Numbered from the stretch's first letter, positions 34,592 to 46,632 are shown. The stretch: 64,000 nucleotides of DNA from Paramacrobiotus metropolitanus (GCF_019649055.1 NW_026570243.1:62001-126000), one strand, 5' to 3'. Numbers and translations are program-made. The notes: generated by a model not told the origin, from the letters alone.

Positions 34592-35320
34592 CTAGGTCGC
34601 GACAGCCTTATGCATGGCGTCCTTCGCTCCCGCATCAGCGAAGTCGTCTCCCAAAACCAGGCTTCCGTACGACGCCACCTCCACGTGTGTCGGTGAAGGA
34701 TCCCTCGTTATCTCGCTGAAACGGACGAAAACCGACCAAGGCAGCGGCGGAGCATTAGTTACCCTCACCGCTACTAACTGGTAAGTCTGCCCTACACGAG
34801 CCGTCACGGCCTTTTACCACCAAAGGGCCCGGCAGGCGGACAACTAGGCTCAGTCCCTCTGATATAGAACGGTCAAAACTCGATGCGCGCTGCGGCGGGC
34901 CGCATCCTGTAGTCGCGGCTACGCGACATAGCCGGACCATGCCCGATTAACACACACAGATTTCGCATCGGAGCGGCGACCGAAGCTGCTGCGCAATCGC
35001 TGCCAAAGAAGTAAATCAAGCGCGCCGGTTGTTGGAAAAGTAACTTCGTTGAGCAATACATCCAACACGCTCTCGGGATCAAACCTCTACGGAGAAAGGG
35101 TTTGTTTGGAGGCGAAGATACCGAGCACCGGCGGAAGATGGCCGGCTTTGAGTGACCTGTACCCACGGGTGAGAACCTTAGCTGCAATTGCGCACCTTCG
35201 GCCATGCCGGCACACTTCAATCTCCAAAAATCGTACGCCGAAGTTGCTCGCAGACATATCCCTCGTAACGCTTATTAACGAATTAGCGGTAAATTTGATT
35301 GTGCGGCTCTCATCAGCCAA
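34592..35320 (-). CDS. Candidate GC-rich minus-strand gene or relic, unrecognised
   Basis: This ~730-bp patch is clearly GC-richer than its surroundings, and its minus strand reads like coding sequence in pieces. From ATG 35320: MADESRTIKFTANSLISVTR and on to FGVRFLEIEVCRHGRRCAIA. After a strong acceptor (CCCTTTCTCCGTAG, just above 35090): RFDPESVLDVLLNEVTFPTT, then GALDLLLWQRLRSSFGRR. Near 34880-34790: DRSISEGLSLVVRLPGPLVV. Finally, in another frame: TYQLVAVRVTNAPPLPWSVF and LVLGDDFADAGAKDAMHKAV, ending TAG at 34592-34594. The pieces do not all join with clean splice sites. It is either a gene with short introns that I have not resolved, or a decayed insertion of foreign origin. No family recognised. 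Confidence 0.3.
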
Positions 35321-35909
35321 AGCAGTAAACTCAATATAGCAGTGGAATTAATTAGGAAGGATATCATATGAATGCAGAACTGCGATACTACAAAGAAGAA
35401 GAATTTCTTGGAATAAATTGCTGATCGGGATTAGGGCGTGGAAGTAATCTAACTAATGTTGCATGCAGGATGGTTGTATCTGTTGGATACACTTCCGCTT
35501 GGACAAAGTATAAGATATTGGATACAGCATACGGGATATTGGGTGCAGGAGGATTAAACTTCCGCTGCAGCTGGTGCTTCGAAGCGTCGAGCAGTTCTCA
35601 CGCTTTCTTTTCTGTAGAGTGAGGAGAAACCGCCGCGCAACCAAACTCTGAGCATGCATATGTCATCGCTAACTATAGTAGGGGAACAGCAGCACAAGAA
35701 TTATCATGTTAATCAGATTTTGTTTTCTGTTAAGATTAAAATAATTTATTAATCGCCACTCGAGGATCAGGCAACTCGTGGCCTTATTCCGTGCGCTGTT
35801 TACTGTTTCCCAAATAACCGTCACTGCAGCCGAATTTCTGGCGGGATATGACTGAACAGTTATTTATCGCTGCGAGTAATAGGACAAAACTAGAAGCAAT
35901 CCAGTTGTA
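35321..35909. other. Spacer, nothing recognised
   Basis: No gene or repeat noticed upstream of receptor 15. Confidence 0.4.
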
Positions 35910-36824
35910 ATGGCCGCCGTTTCGAACACAACCAACACCAATGCCACTGTATCTGTAAAAGCAACTTTTGATACCCGCAGCATGGCTTCTAGCGCCGTTG
36001 CCATTGCCGCCCTGATATGCAACAGTGTGGTGCTTTTGGTCTTTCTTATCCGCAGAGAACTGCTGACCTCGTTCAACCTGTATCTGGTCAATATTCTCTT
36101 GGGTAACATCCTGTACATTTTGTCCGGTGCCTTACTCGACATAGTGGCTGGGCTGTACCCGGCATGGTGGCTGGGGCCCAGCTGGTGCATTTGGTACACC
36201 TACGGTATCTGGACGTTGGCTTGTATCCCGATATTATCCCATTTATCCATTGCCTTCAACCGCATCTGCGCGTTATATGCGCCACTGTTATATCGAGTTG
36301 CCCAGAGCATGAAGGCTTCGGTGTTCGTTTGTGCAGCTGTGTGGACAGTGGCGCACGCCCTGACTTTGCCGATTGTTGTGACGAAAGCCGTTTATTAGGT
36401 TTATGACAATTGTGACCCCAATGCGGAAGAATCACCGTTTCTGCATGTGTGGGAATTGCTGATCTTTGTCGTCAACATTGTCAGCGCAAGTACAATTATT
36501 TTGACAGCACCTCTGGTGTTGTGCCGGTTACAATGGCGCACTAGGGTGACGGCCGGCAATGGTCCCCTTCAGCGTCTGCGAGCGGAGGAAAGCACCCGAA
36601 AATGGCAGACTGTGGTGTTCTTAATCTTAACTATGAGTATCTCTGTCTTCTGGACACCGCTGTTTTTGACATTAACGGTGGCTAACTTTGTGGAAGTCAG
36701 CGGCGAACTGATATCGGGCTTGGCAATTTTGTATAATGTGCAGATGTTCATGGATCCCATTCTCTTTATTTGCACCATGAAGGGTTTACGCACTGCTCTG
36801 ATGTCGTTGTTTTATATGGTGTAG
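35910..36824 (+). CDS. Class A GPCR interrupted by one in-frame TAG (receptor 15, divergent)
   Basis: From ATG 35910 a single frame of 304 codons encodes a whole receptor, with one TAG at codon 163 (36396-36398). Upstream: sequons NTT and NAT, TM1 LICNSVVLLVF, Cys93, NRIC 117-120 with ALYAPLLYRV, TM4 TVAHALTLP. Downstream in the same frame: loop-2 VYDNCDPNAEE with the conserved Cys, TM5 VVNIVSASTIILTAPLV, basic loop 3, TM6 with FWTPLF in place of CWIP, and TM7 MFMDPILF (DP). There is no frameshift and no other stop. The stop falls exactly where relatives have Tyr-Tyr/Arg (AVYYRIP). A sense codon such as TAT or TAC would be one base away. Options: recent null allele, sequencing error, or readthrough. 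Confidence 0.82.
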
Positions 36825-37369
36825 CACCACCAGAATTCTTTCATCGGCAACGGCCAGATCACTCCGCCGCGAGCCGAACCTGTACCGTTTGCAAAAACAC
36901 ATTCATGGATCATCATCAGTCGCTTCGTCATAAAGTCTGTCGTCTAGGCTGCTCGTGGACTATTGTAACGTTATTCTAATTTCCCCTGGTTTCCCCTGGG
37001 CGGGTGACCTGTGATGGCATTCCGTTAAGCCGTTCCGGCCGCACAAGCGTCCCTGAGAAGCAGACGGATTCTACCAAGTCACTTAACTTACGATGTACAG
37101 TGGCAACAGTGCTGATGTCACGGAAAGCGGCTTCCGTTGCTGGAATTTAACGAAAAGTTACCTATTATGCAGTATTACTTAAACTTTCGTAACTACTGGA
37201 GTTATTTAGTGTGCCGAATGGATAACTACGCTACTGGATTTCTCCAGTTCTTACTGCTCGTACGTCGACAATTATCTCCATTTACTATTTTTCAAAGTCG
37301 TTATCGTTTCTGGATATACTGCTAATTTTTGTAATTTACCTACATTTATTGGACAAATTGTTTAGGGAA
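36825..37369. other. Spacer, nothing recognised
   Basis: No gene noticed between receptor 15 and the second duplicate. Confidence 0.4.
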
Positions 37370-38271
37370 GTCACTAGATGAGATCTGCGAGCATGGGACC
37401 GTAAATAGTTACGTGAATCATTGAATATATTAATGTAATGGTGTCGGCCGAACAATCGATCCGGTTTTCAATCTTTAATCTTCAATCAGATTGAAGTCTT
37501 CAATCTTCAATCTCTTCGATCCGATTGGCCGGTCGACCTTGAAGTTACGGGATCCTTTTGCATGTTAAGTATGTTGGTTGTTCCGGTGCCTAATCAGGTG
37601 GAAATTGTAGCGGAAACCGAGTAAACCAGTGATGCTGCCACCTAGTTGGGATTTTTGATTACAATAACAAAATGTAACATACGTTTTGCTCCAACCGCTT
37701 GGGACTCAAAATAAATCGATCAACGTTTAATCCTACTCTCTTCTTGTTAAAAGAATATTTGTTTTTGCCTGCGACCTACTACACATGTGCCTCAATGTTG
37801 CAATATTGCCACTGATATTTGCCGTCACATTGTGAATTCAAAAGGAATTATTATTCCCTGTACAGTTTATAGAAACCTCCTGCACTCCACCCTCGCCCGT
37901 GGATCAATAGAACCGGAAATTCGAGCATGTCATGTGTTGTATTGAGTGATTAGTTGGAATCTTCATATACGTGACAACAGTCAAACAAACGATTATTACA
38001 ATGAACATCCACAAGCGTTTAATGCTTCTCGATAAATCAAAACAGGGTCTCGGCGTTACCTTGCATTTTTCACAGCTATAGCTTTATAGTAATCTCCCAA
38101 TCTTCAATTCGATTCGTAAATATCACGGCAGTAACCAGACAATACTGTTTCAAAATTAAGCTAGATGTGTAGCATGAGTAGCAATTTCTTTGTCGCTAGC
38201 TAGCGTGTGCATTCAGTTTGATTTTTTAATATTGCCGTACAGTGGAGTATACCGTATACCGCACAGGCGAC

Positions 38272-39807
38272 ATGGCACATAATCTTTCGCTAAACATTTC
38301 AATTAGAGACGAATTAGAGACGAATTTAACCTTAAATACGGCATATGCGATCGAGAACTCTTTATCTCGCGGCCTAATCATTTCCACAGCCGTGACCTTG
38401 TTCTTTAACTGTGGAGTCCTTATCATTCTCCTATGTGAGAGAAAACAACTACGGCCTTTTGATGTGTACATCATTGCACTGTTATGCAGCAATATTCTCT
38501 ATGTCGGATAGCCAATCCTCAAAATATTGTTGTTCCTTCACCGTATACTTCCTGGCCCATTGGAAGAGCGGCCTGCACGATTTATATTTACTGCATTTAT
38601 GTTGTCGCAGCCCTTACCGTAAATATTCATCTGTTCATCAGCATCAGTCGCGGTTGGGCATTATTTTGGCCGCTGTCATAAAAAGCGCGCCATACTACGG
38701 TCCTCGCCGGGCGCTCCGTTTGGGAACGATGATCTACCAGCATATCCTTTTACTACCCGGCATCATTGTGAAAGCCACTTATTATCAAAGTCCAGCTGAT
38801 AAAGGATGTTGGGTGGATCCATCAGCGCGGTTTACCTGGTACATGTTCATAACCGTGACTGTGTATTGTAGCGATAGAAATTAGATGTACCGCCCGTAGG
38901 AGTGTTAATTACTTTTCTCTACTGTTTATTGGTTGTTGTGTTATGAAGATCAGAATCCTTATTTTCCTACTTTTACTGACCGCATCTCACGGTCAGAAAC
39001 ATCTTGAAATTAGTCTTGCTGCAGCTTGCTCTGAACTTGCTCCACGCCTTCCGCGCTTCTTGCTAATGCGCTTCCCGCGCTTCTTGCTCCCGTGCTTATG
39101 CACTTCTTGCTCCTCAGCTTGCGTTGCTCGCTGATTCTTGCTACGTTGTACTTGCTAATAAACACTTGCGAATGACCTAATGACCTTGTGTTGTGTTGCG
39201 TAGTCGCTATGGGATGATCGTGCATCTCCCATCATTGTCACCCTATAAACGCTAGTCAGCTTCCGGTCAGCATCGCTGCCGACCGTGCCAGCCTTTCCCA
39301 CACTAACAGCCGACAGATCGGGGTAAGGTGGATTAACCAACCCAACAGCAGTCAAACCGGCGGCTGTTACAGTATGATGTGCCCAAGCTGCTTATTCCTG
39401 CTTGTTATCCGTTGCTGTTATGGAAAGCGGTACGAAGGAGGACACTAGCCAATTATCGCATTGACACCGTAACCAGCTACGCTGAAAGAAGTGGAAAGTC
39501 AGCGAGAGCTGCATCTCGCCAGATGGGGCGCTCGCGACCCTTCGTTGCCCTCACACTGCTGACCGCATGTGTTACGGCCTGCTGGATTCCCAATATGGTT
39601 TATTACATATTGGTTGGCTTCATTTCACCAGCCAGACTGGAGACTTTAAGCAGTGTTGGAAATACTCTTTTTAGTCTCCAGGCATTGCTGGATCCGGTAT
39701 TACTCTGCTTAAGTTTTGGATACTGGAAGAGATATTTGCCTACATGGTGCAAAGGCAGGATAAAGCGACCAAAGCTGGTCGTCAGCCAACAACCGATGCA
39801 ACAATAG
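38272..39807 (+). pseudogene. Class A GPCR pseudogene split by a solo LTR (receptor 14, group A)
   Basis: ATG 38272 (MAHNLSLNIS). TM1 to TM2 are open to 38511. There one A is missing relative to receptor 13 (GGA-ATA-GCC became GGATAGCC), which makes a TAG. Further on, TCATATAAA became TCATAAAAA, turning a Tyr into a stop after the NRGW-equivalent (SRGW). More indels follow near 38700. At 38866 the gene is split by a 505-bp insertion, and the rest (39372-39807: VPKLLIPACYP, ACWIP, ALLDPVL, QQPMQQ) is intact and open. The good preservation of the 3' half suggests the disabling events are recent. Confidence 0.9.
38867..39371. mobile_element. Solo LTR (505 bp) with 4-bp target-site duplication
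   Basis: The insert starts TGTAGC and ends GTTACA, so it has TG...CA ends with the inverted tetramer TGTA/TACA. It is flanked on both sides by GTAT (38863-38866 and 39372-39375), which occurs once at the empty site in receptor 13 (GTGTATGATGTG). An AATAAA signal lies at about 39157. There is no internal coding region. This is the usual result of recombination between the two LTRs of an LTR retrotransposon. The family is not identified. Confidence 0.8.
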
Positions 39808-40919
39808 TCGATATGACACCGTGCCATTTTGAGATAATCCAATTTGCTATTACTAATTATATTTATTATTATGTACATTTGTCAAGATAATCGATTTTAT
39901 GCAAGAAAAAGGTGCGTATGCTGTTGGACTTCCTATGCCTTTCTCATTCAAATAAACATTATATCCAGCGAAAAAAAATATTAATGATTTTTATTATTCT
40001 AAACTAACTAAATGCTATTACGCAGAAGGTTATTTGAACAATCGTTCCAATCTACGAGTAGTTTAAGAAATTGCGAGCATAATTTCATTATAATAGCATC
40101 TGAACTGGAAGGACGTGCCATACACGGAAGCCGGCTTTCATCCGCGTCTTATACCCGTTAAACTCATGCGTTGTGTTAGTAAATGAACACGTTTATTTTG
40201 TTGTGTGCATGGTATTTAACTGACATTCGACGATGCCGGTCTGTTGAATGCTTACTCATATGTGGCCTGTTTTGGCCACAGAAACCGCAGTATTAATTAG
40301 AATGGTTGTGTTAAATGATAATAATTATAATATATAATTATTGTTGATAATAATTGTTGTGTTAAATGTCGACCCTAAATAAAACGCAGAATAACGAACT
40401 TCTGTAAAAAATAAGCGCAGCGGTACTTTACAATTGCTGTGAAGCTGTAAATATGTTCCACCAAAGCTTTAAATATGTTCTTGTTTCGTTACTGAGCGAT
40501 TTCTACATGTAAACCATCTTGCTGATTGTTAAACGGAAAGAAAAACTGTTCCGGGCTTTACTGGTCAAACATAATTTGAATTATGTCATTTTTTAATCAA
40601 CTGGCTCGGACAAGGAAATTCTCCTTGGTGTAATATAGACGATGAACAAATAGGACAGCAATTTCCTGGTAGGCGTTTACATAACTGCTGTTGCGGCCAG
40701 TTTACAAATCTGTACAGTGCAATCTCATAAAGTTGCAGTTTTTGGCTGTTTCACGGCTTGTCCACTGTCGTACTGCTTACGGCTTGCACGGACGACCGCG
40801 GCTATCCTGCCACGAGCCATCAGCACACGCGGGATCGACTCGGGAGTTTCCAGCGTTACCTACGAAAATCAATAAAATGACTTACTCTATCGATAGCGAA
40901 GCAATTTGGATTTTGGACC
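39808..40919. other. 3' flank of the duplication, then plain spacer
   Basis: The duplicated flank ends near 40595; beyond it nothing recognised. Confidence 0.4.
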
Positions 40920-41623
40920 TTAGCGTGCAATTCGATTCACCTTACTAATAACAATAATAATAATTTGCGCTTCGTGCAGTAAAGTTATTAAAAGAAAATT
41001 CCCGTTGTTAGCTATATGCATACCAGTTTGCTTGGCTGACGTGATACTCCCACAGCGGACGGAATTCGGCACCACTCCGGCCCATGTTCCTCCCACAAGC
41101 CGGCCACCCGTATTAGCCACACCGCCCAAACCCGACCTGTCACTATCGTCCTGGCTCTCGTCCCCGCTGGCTGCGGCAATGGCACCAGAGTTGGCACTGG
41201 GCGGCGCAACGGCGCCAAATGCACCGCCAAAGAAACCGCCGATATTCTGCCCAATGCTGTCGGTGGCGCCTGCTATTACGCCCCTATCTACAAGACACGG
41301 ACATTTAGTTCGCTTCATTACATCACTTTGCTGCTGTTTATTGAAAGAAGGATAATCAAAAGCCAAGATAAAATTGCAAAATTTGAAAAAATCTGGAAAA
41401 AAATATGTCCGGTTTGAATCGCCCCGAACATTAGAATATTAATTAATATGGGATGCATAATCAAGTCAACGTAATACTGCGTTTCTGCGGTTATATAATC
41501 ACTTATATAATCACTTTTAAAAGCTTCCTTACCTTTCTTAACCCATTTGCAGTTGTTGTTGGGCGCAGCGGAAGCATAGGTGACCGCCAAAACCAGGAAG
41601 ACGAACATTGCTAACTTGGCCAT
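40920..41623 (-). CDS. Secreted Gly/Ala/Ser-rich small protein, two exons
   Basis: Exon 1 (41533-41623) starts at ATG 41623 and encodes a signal peptide (MAKLAMFVFLVLAVTYASA) followed by APNNNCKWVKK. It ends in phase 1 at donor GTAAGG. Exon 2 starts at 41287 after acceptor GTCTTGTAG, in the matching phase. It reads DRGVIAGATDSIGQNIGGFF, then GGAFGAVAPPSANSGAIAAA, an acidic SGDESQDDSDRSG, then GRLVGGTWAGVVPNSVRC. The frame ends at TAA 40920-40922, but a donor-like GTATGC at 41023 suggests exon 2 may stop there and the Ile-rich tail may be intronic. The mature protein would be about 100 residues, low-complexity, with two Cys. No family recognised; a cuticle, mucus or antimicrobial role is only a guess. 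It is unrelated to the receptors around it. Confidence 0.65.
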
Positions 41624-43332
41624 GGTTGCAGAGAGCCGCCTGTGATGCGTTAGCTTGTTAGACGAATGTCGGCGATTGAGAGTATTGATCGAGCCCAACT
41701 GAATGTTTTGCAAGTCAGTCATCGGTTTTTAAGGGGAATTATAGCCGCTCTATTTCTTTGTGTAACAGACACGCCGCGGGTGCTATTTGTTGTATTGGCT
41801 GCCAAGCGTAATCAAGGTTGGAACTTCCATGGTTGCCAACTTTCTGGCTGTCCATTGTTTATGCGCGCTGATTGGCGGGTGGCTTTTCTTTGAACAATGC
41901 CGGCAATCTGCAACCTTGAAACGAAGTTGTGTAACAAACGAGATGGGTTGGTCTTGGTTTTTTTAATAACAAGGCTCGTCGATCGAAACTGCCACGCGTT
42001 TAGATCCTTAATGGCGCCACATGAAAAACAAGAAAAAATGAACATTCCGGAAATTTCTAGCAAATTCAGCGCAGGCCGATTTTCATACGCGTTATTGTAG
42101 CAATGTTACTGGTAGAAAAAGACGATCGCGTGATAGATACAGATACAAAGAACGATGCACCGTGACAAGAATAAAAAATAATAATTAATAAGCTTGAATT
42201 TTTTAAACAGTATTTAACCACCACTGCTTCTTCAACGGAGAAAGAAATAAGTCACGATGTGTTGAACCGAGTCGCCATGATAAAGTTTATTCCTACAAAA
42301 TACGAGTGCTTTAGACACTTGAGTGAAGCATTTCTAACGGCATATCGCTACCATAAACAGCGACCGCAAAACTAATTTTGTTTTGAGTGGAGAAAAAAGT
42401 ACCAACTGTATTAGAGATTGCCCAATTTTTGTCTAAGTGCCGCAGGCTGTACCACAACTGATGCGGTAACCGCAAAATAAATTTCTAAAATTTTGCCGCA
42501 TCTTAATCAGTATATTTTTTTATTAAGTTAGGTGTTCAAGAATCATCAGGGAAGCGTGCAGGAAATATAACAGTACAAATACTTTGCTTATTGATAGCCG
42601 GGTAGCTTTGCAATGTCCGAGTTACCTAATCATAATTTTCGATTAAACATTTAAGCTATTACCGCAGTACCTTTTTGTCTTTAATACCGCGGCAGTTAAA
42701 GCAGTTTTCGCAAACAAAAAAGAAAATTCCGGTATATTGAACAAATTCCGTGAGGAATACATGTACTATCCAACAAAATCAAAACATCTGATACCAGCTC
42801 TAATTGCGGTAAAAACAGGAAAGCAACTTGCATCTAGGTGCTAAGACAATTTAAAACCTTGTACCTTAATGGTCTTCCGTTTTTTTATCAATTACGCTAT
42901 TGAACTGTGCAGGTTTAATTCCTCAGTATTCACTTTATTTTATTTTAGGAACCGACTCCGAAAACTTGCCATTATTCAATCCGAGCTAAACCAAGCATTT
43001 TACGAGGTAATTATCACGACACTCAACACCAAAATTTCCATCAGAAAACGCCGCAGTTATTAAGACAATTAAAAGTGATCCAGCGACCATCAGCCTCACA
43101 AGAGATTTTATGTGTGCAAAATATAAGCATGTAGAATTACTTTTATATTTTGACATTTTGAATTTAAGCTTAGCACCTTATTTTCAAAATTTGCTGTTAG
43201 CACCAAAAGCTGCATATAAATATGATCATATGATACAGTGACACCTACGGGAAAACAACTCGCCTTTCCACTCAGATCATACATACAGTATAACGCAGAG
43301 CTGTTATTTTCTCTCTTACCTGCGGCGCCAAT
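41624..43332. other. AT-rich spacer, nothing recognised
   Basis: Long AT-rich stretch with only short frames; no splice-bounded exons found. Confidence 0.4.
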
Positions 43333-45583
43333 AAGCCAAGGCCTGCACAGTTGGTCGGAATGGAATATGGAATCGGAATGTAACAGTCGGAACGGAATAC
43401 AAATATTCGGAATTAAATTTCCGGAATAGGAATCGGAATACTAATTTTTTAACGGAACGGAATATATTAAATTAATCGGAACGGAATCATGTTTGCTCGG
43501 AACGGAATATGAACTGCTTGTGTATTACGTATTATTAGTATTATCGACTGTACATGGCGAATTGACACGGTACTCGTACCGCATAGGTTAATAATAACAA
43601 TAAACTTGTAGAATAATGGCTTTCCTTTAATTGCATTAAGTACTGCAAGCGCGCATCAATAAGTTCGCTAATGCCTTGTAACATAAAAACGCGCTAAAAC
43701 CCAGTAAGGAACGCAAAACAAAAACAACCATTTTAAAACGTAAAATTACGCAGAACAGGCGAGTACATGAGCACACACTGGAAAGTATTTAAAGCTAGTA
43801 ACGAACAAAAAGTTGAGATGCAACCATTTTAAAACGTGCAAATACGCGAAGCAATTATTACTCGTACTAGCGAGTATATAACAAAATATTTGTAATTGTC
43901 TGCCATACAGAAACTTTTCCATTCCGGTCGCTAAAACAATGATACCCATTCCCGCGTTGTTACGATCCGTATCCCTAATCTAGCAACATAGACTGTATAT
44001 CAACAAATTTACATTAAACTGTTAGAAAGTAGTTCTACTCAGCGGAACCGCATTTATACGCAATACCGTCTACCTGGATCCGCAAAGTTGGCAATTTTCT
44101 TTTGTATATTTTATGCACTTATGCTAACTACCAAAAACTGCGCTATTGTAATGTTTTCATAACGGAAGTGAAATACGGGATGACTTCGCTTTTCCTGAAG
44201 CATGCATGCATCGTTGCCATCTCCCTTAACTGTTTCTCCTATTATTTTCGCTTTCTTCGCACTTGTCACCAGAGAACATTTTGGAAGGGAAGGGGGCATA
44301 AAACATGCATAAAATAGCAGCTTTTCCACACTTTTCTATCGTAATTTTGGTGCGGCCGCGCTAGTTCCATTTTTCGCGGTAGCCATTTGCGCCAGCTAAT
44401 GGCGCATCATTTTCTTTTCTTCCTTCGGAAGGGGGCACCAGTGCGCCCCGCCCTTAAAGAAGGGCTCGCAGGAAAGAAATCGTTAATCAGTAATAAAAGA
44501 ATATGTGTTATAATTTGTTTAAATATTCAGTCTGGGTTAAAAAACAAACGTTTCGTTCTGAGAATTCCAATTCATCAATTTGCTGCCATGCATAAAGCCA
44601 AGATAAATCAAATAGCTGAACACCTCATCATTATTCCTAACCATACTATCGTCTCAAGTTAATAGAACCATTCCACTTAAGCAGAACAAACAGTCAGTGC
44701 TTTCTGGTGGTTGTTACCTTATTTTCGGCAAGACTCAATGAATTTCTGTAATGCCTCTTGATCGTCAGCATCCAAGTCACAGTTTTCGATAATGGTTTCG
44801 GTAAAACGCGATACGCTGTTCAGCACAAAATCGCCGTGCCGCTTACGGACACGCATCCGGCTGAAGTGGTACGTGGTAGGACGAGCCGGCGTGGCTGTTT
44901 TGCCGAGCCGGTCAAGCCGGACATGTAATGCGGTTCATTAAGCACGAGAACTATCTTGGGAATCCCATTCACACACAGTTTTTTGCCGCATCCGTAGCAC
45001 CTGGATCCTGTATGATCTGGCTCACAGGTCTCAACCCGAAAAGGACCAGGTGGGGTTGAGATCCACTTTCACCCCAATGCTGTGCTGAATCTGTGTAATT
45101 TGGGCAACCTACAGTACAGTCGAACACTTATAATAAAAGTATAAATCTGCAACGATCCGCGCAACTTAAAATTTTTCACGTTCATATATTTCCTGATTAA
45201 CCGGGTAACGCTCAGGAGTTTATTTTACATAAACTTATTTATGGCGCGTGGTTGGTGTGATATGCGCCCGGAAATTCATTGCCGCAAATTGTTACGACTA
45301 GTGCACATTTATTAATCCAACGCACACTGCCCTTTAAAAAACATTCTTATATTTGGAAGATTATTGCACTGTTACTGTTACATATGTTATTGTTTGTAAG
45401 TTATAGATATATAAGGAAAGAAAAGCTGTTTACAAAAGTGCAGGTTACAATTGAATTTTTTAAGGTGAAAGCTCCGCACACCGCCTTTCACCACCCTTTG
45501 GTTCATAAAATCTCTCGGCCTGTCGTCCGGCGCGTCTTTTTAATGAAAGCAGTTCCTTTTTCCTTGAACCGTTCTAAAATTCA
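43333..45583 (+). repeat. Left arm of a large inverted repeat (~2.25 kb)
   Basis: Reverse-complement match to 47331-49598, nearly continuous and highly similar. It begins GGCCTGCACAGTTGGTCGG and a run of GGAATCGGAAT/CGGAACGGAAT motifs (43355-43510). Its minus strand carries a frameshifted copy of the Cys-rich terminal exon that is intact in the right arm (near 44728-45055; the break lies at GGCAAAACAGCC, versus GGCAAGAGCAGCC on the right). Confidence 0.9.
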
Positions 45584-45836
45584 TTTTTCGATACCTTTGC
45601 CGGTATATAATGTCTCTGACAGGTTTTGTTGAAAAGGTCACTTGCGAATACCACAGCAAATGGTCTCCAGTCAAAACCATTTTTTTATTTTTGACGTTTG
45701 AGCTTAGTTTTGGATTTTCTGTCGCAACCTTTTTAAGTATACGGAGTCCGACAGCAGTGCAACCTTGTCTGTGCTTTCCGCCTGAGTTGGCACGTGGTGC
45801 CATAGTGAAGTCAGATGAAATACTGCCGGATGTCCA

Positions 45837-46632
45837 TCAGTACTCTACCACCGCATAATTCAAAAGAAAGTTTGGTTCCCCATTCTGGAGTTCATACACA
45901 TTTTTGCGGAAATTTGGGCAGTCGTCACTTTTGTAATATGTGCATTTTGCCGGGCCAACCACTTTTTTCGACCCATCGCTTCTCCAGTTTGCGACACCGT
46001 CCAGCCGAAAGGTCGACAAATCATCCATTGGTTTTTTCTGGACCAAAAACGTGCCGTTGCGTTTAAATCCGACAGGAGCCGTTGTATTCAGGCACTCTTC
46101 GGTCGCTTCAGGATCATCTTCCAATAACTGAATACAGAGGCTAAATCTATCACGTTCCCGCGCCGGGAGCGTCAGATATACGTAATCTCCCAACCTGAAT
46201 AAAATTACGGTGTAAATAGCGATATCGTTTCAAGTCGAAAAAATAAGCAACAGATGACACGATGAAAGTGCAACACACATTAGACAGGGCTTTGAACTTT
46301 GCACTCTTTTGCAAACAGTTTCTTATTATTACTTTCTATTCTTTTGTAAACAAATAGCAAACAATTATGATGAAAGTAAAACATGTGAAAATGTTTTTGC
46401 ACTCAGAATGTGGCTTCAAATAACTCACTTGCGTTTCTTGTAACCCCCATCCCACTGAATTTCTTCGTCATCCGATGCTTCAACGGCATCGACAAGGGAT
46501 ACTTCGTTATGGTTGGTGCGCGCGGAATTAGTTGAAGCATCCAGCACTTCCGGTTCATCTTCAAGCATGGTGTTATCACTTTCGTCATGATCCGTGTGGT
46601 CGCTGCCAGGATTGCGGATACCGCTCGTATCC
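45837..46632 (-). CDS. Spliced gene in the centre of the inverted repeat, unrecognised
   Basis: Exon (46429-46632) follows acceptor TTATTGTAG and encodes an acidic region: SDHTDHDESDNTMLEDEPEV, then VEASDDEEIQWDGGYKKR. It ends in phase 2 at donor GTGAGT. The next exon (45837-46194) follows acceptor TTTTATTCAG in the matching phase and encodes KLGDYVYLTLPARERDRF, then TTAPVGFKRNGTFLVQKK, FRLDGVANWRSDGSKKVV and KCTYYKSDDCPNFRKN, ending at a stop. At least one upstream exon is expected because the first exon shown starts mid-codon. The W-x-S-DG-x-K stretch and nearby Cys residues could be a DNA-binding module of a transposon protein. That is inference from its position between transposon-like arms. 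Confidence 0.55.

Larger units (their letters stand above)
37370..40595 (+). repeat. Segmental duplication, copy 2 (with disrupted receptor 14)
   Basis: Counterpart of 31190-34095 (see there). Besides the LTR insertion, its upstream flank has about 75 extra bases near 37455-37530. These are made of TTCAATCTTCAATC-type repeats and are bounded by the direct repeat CGATCCG. Confidence 0.9.
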
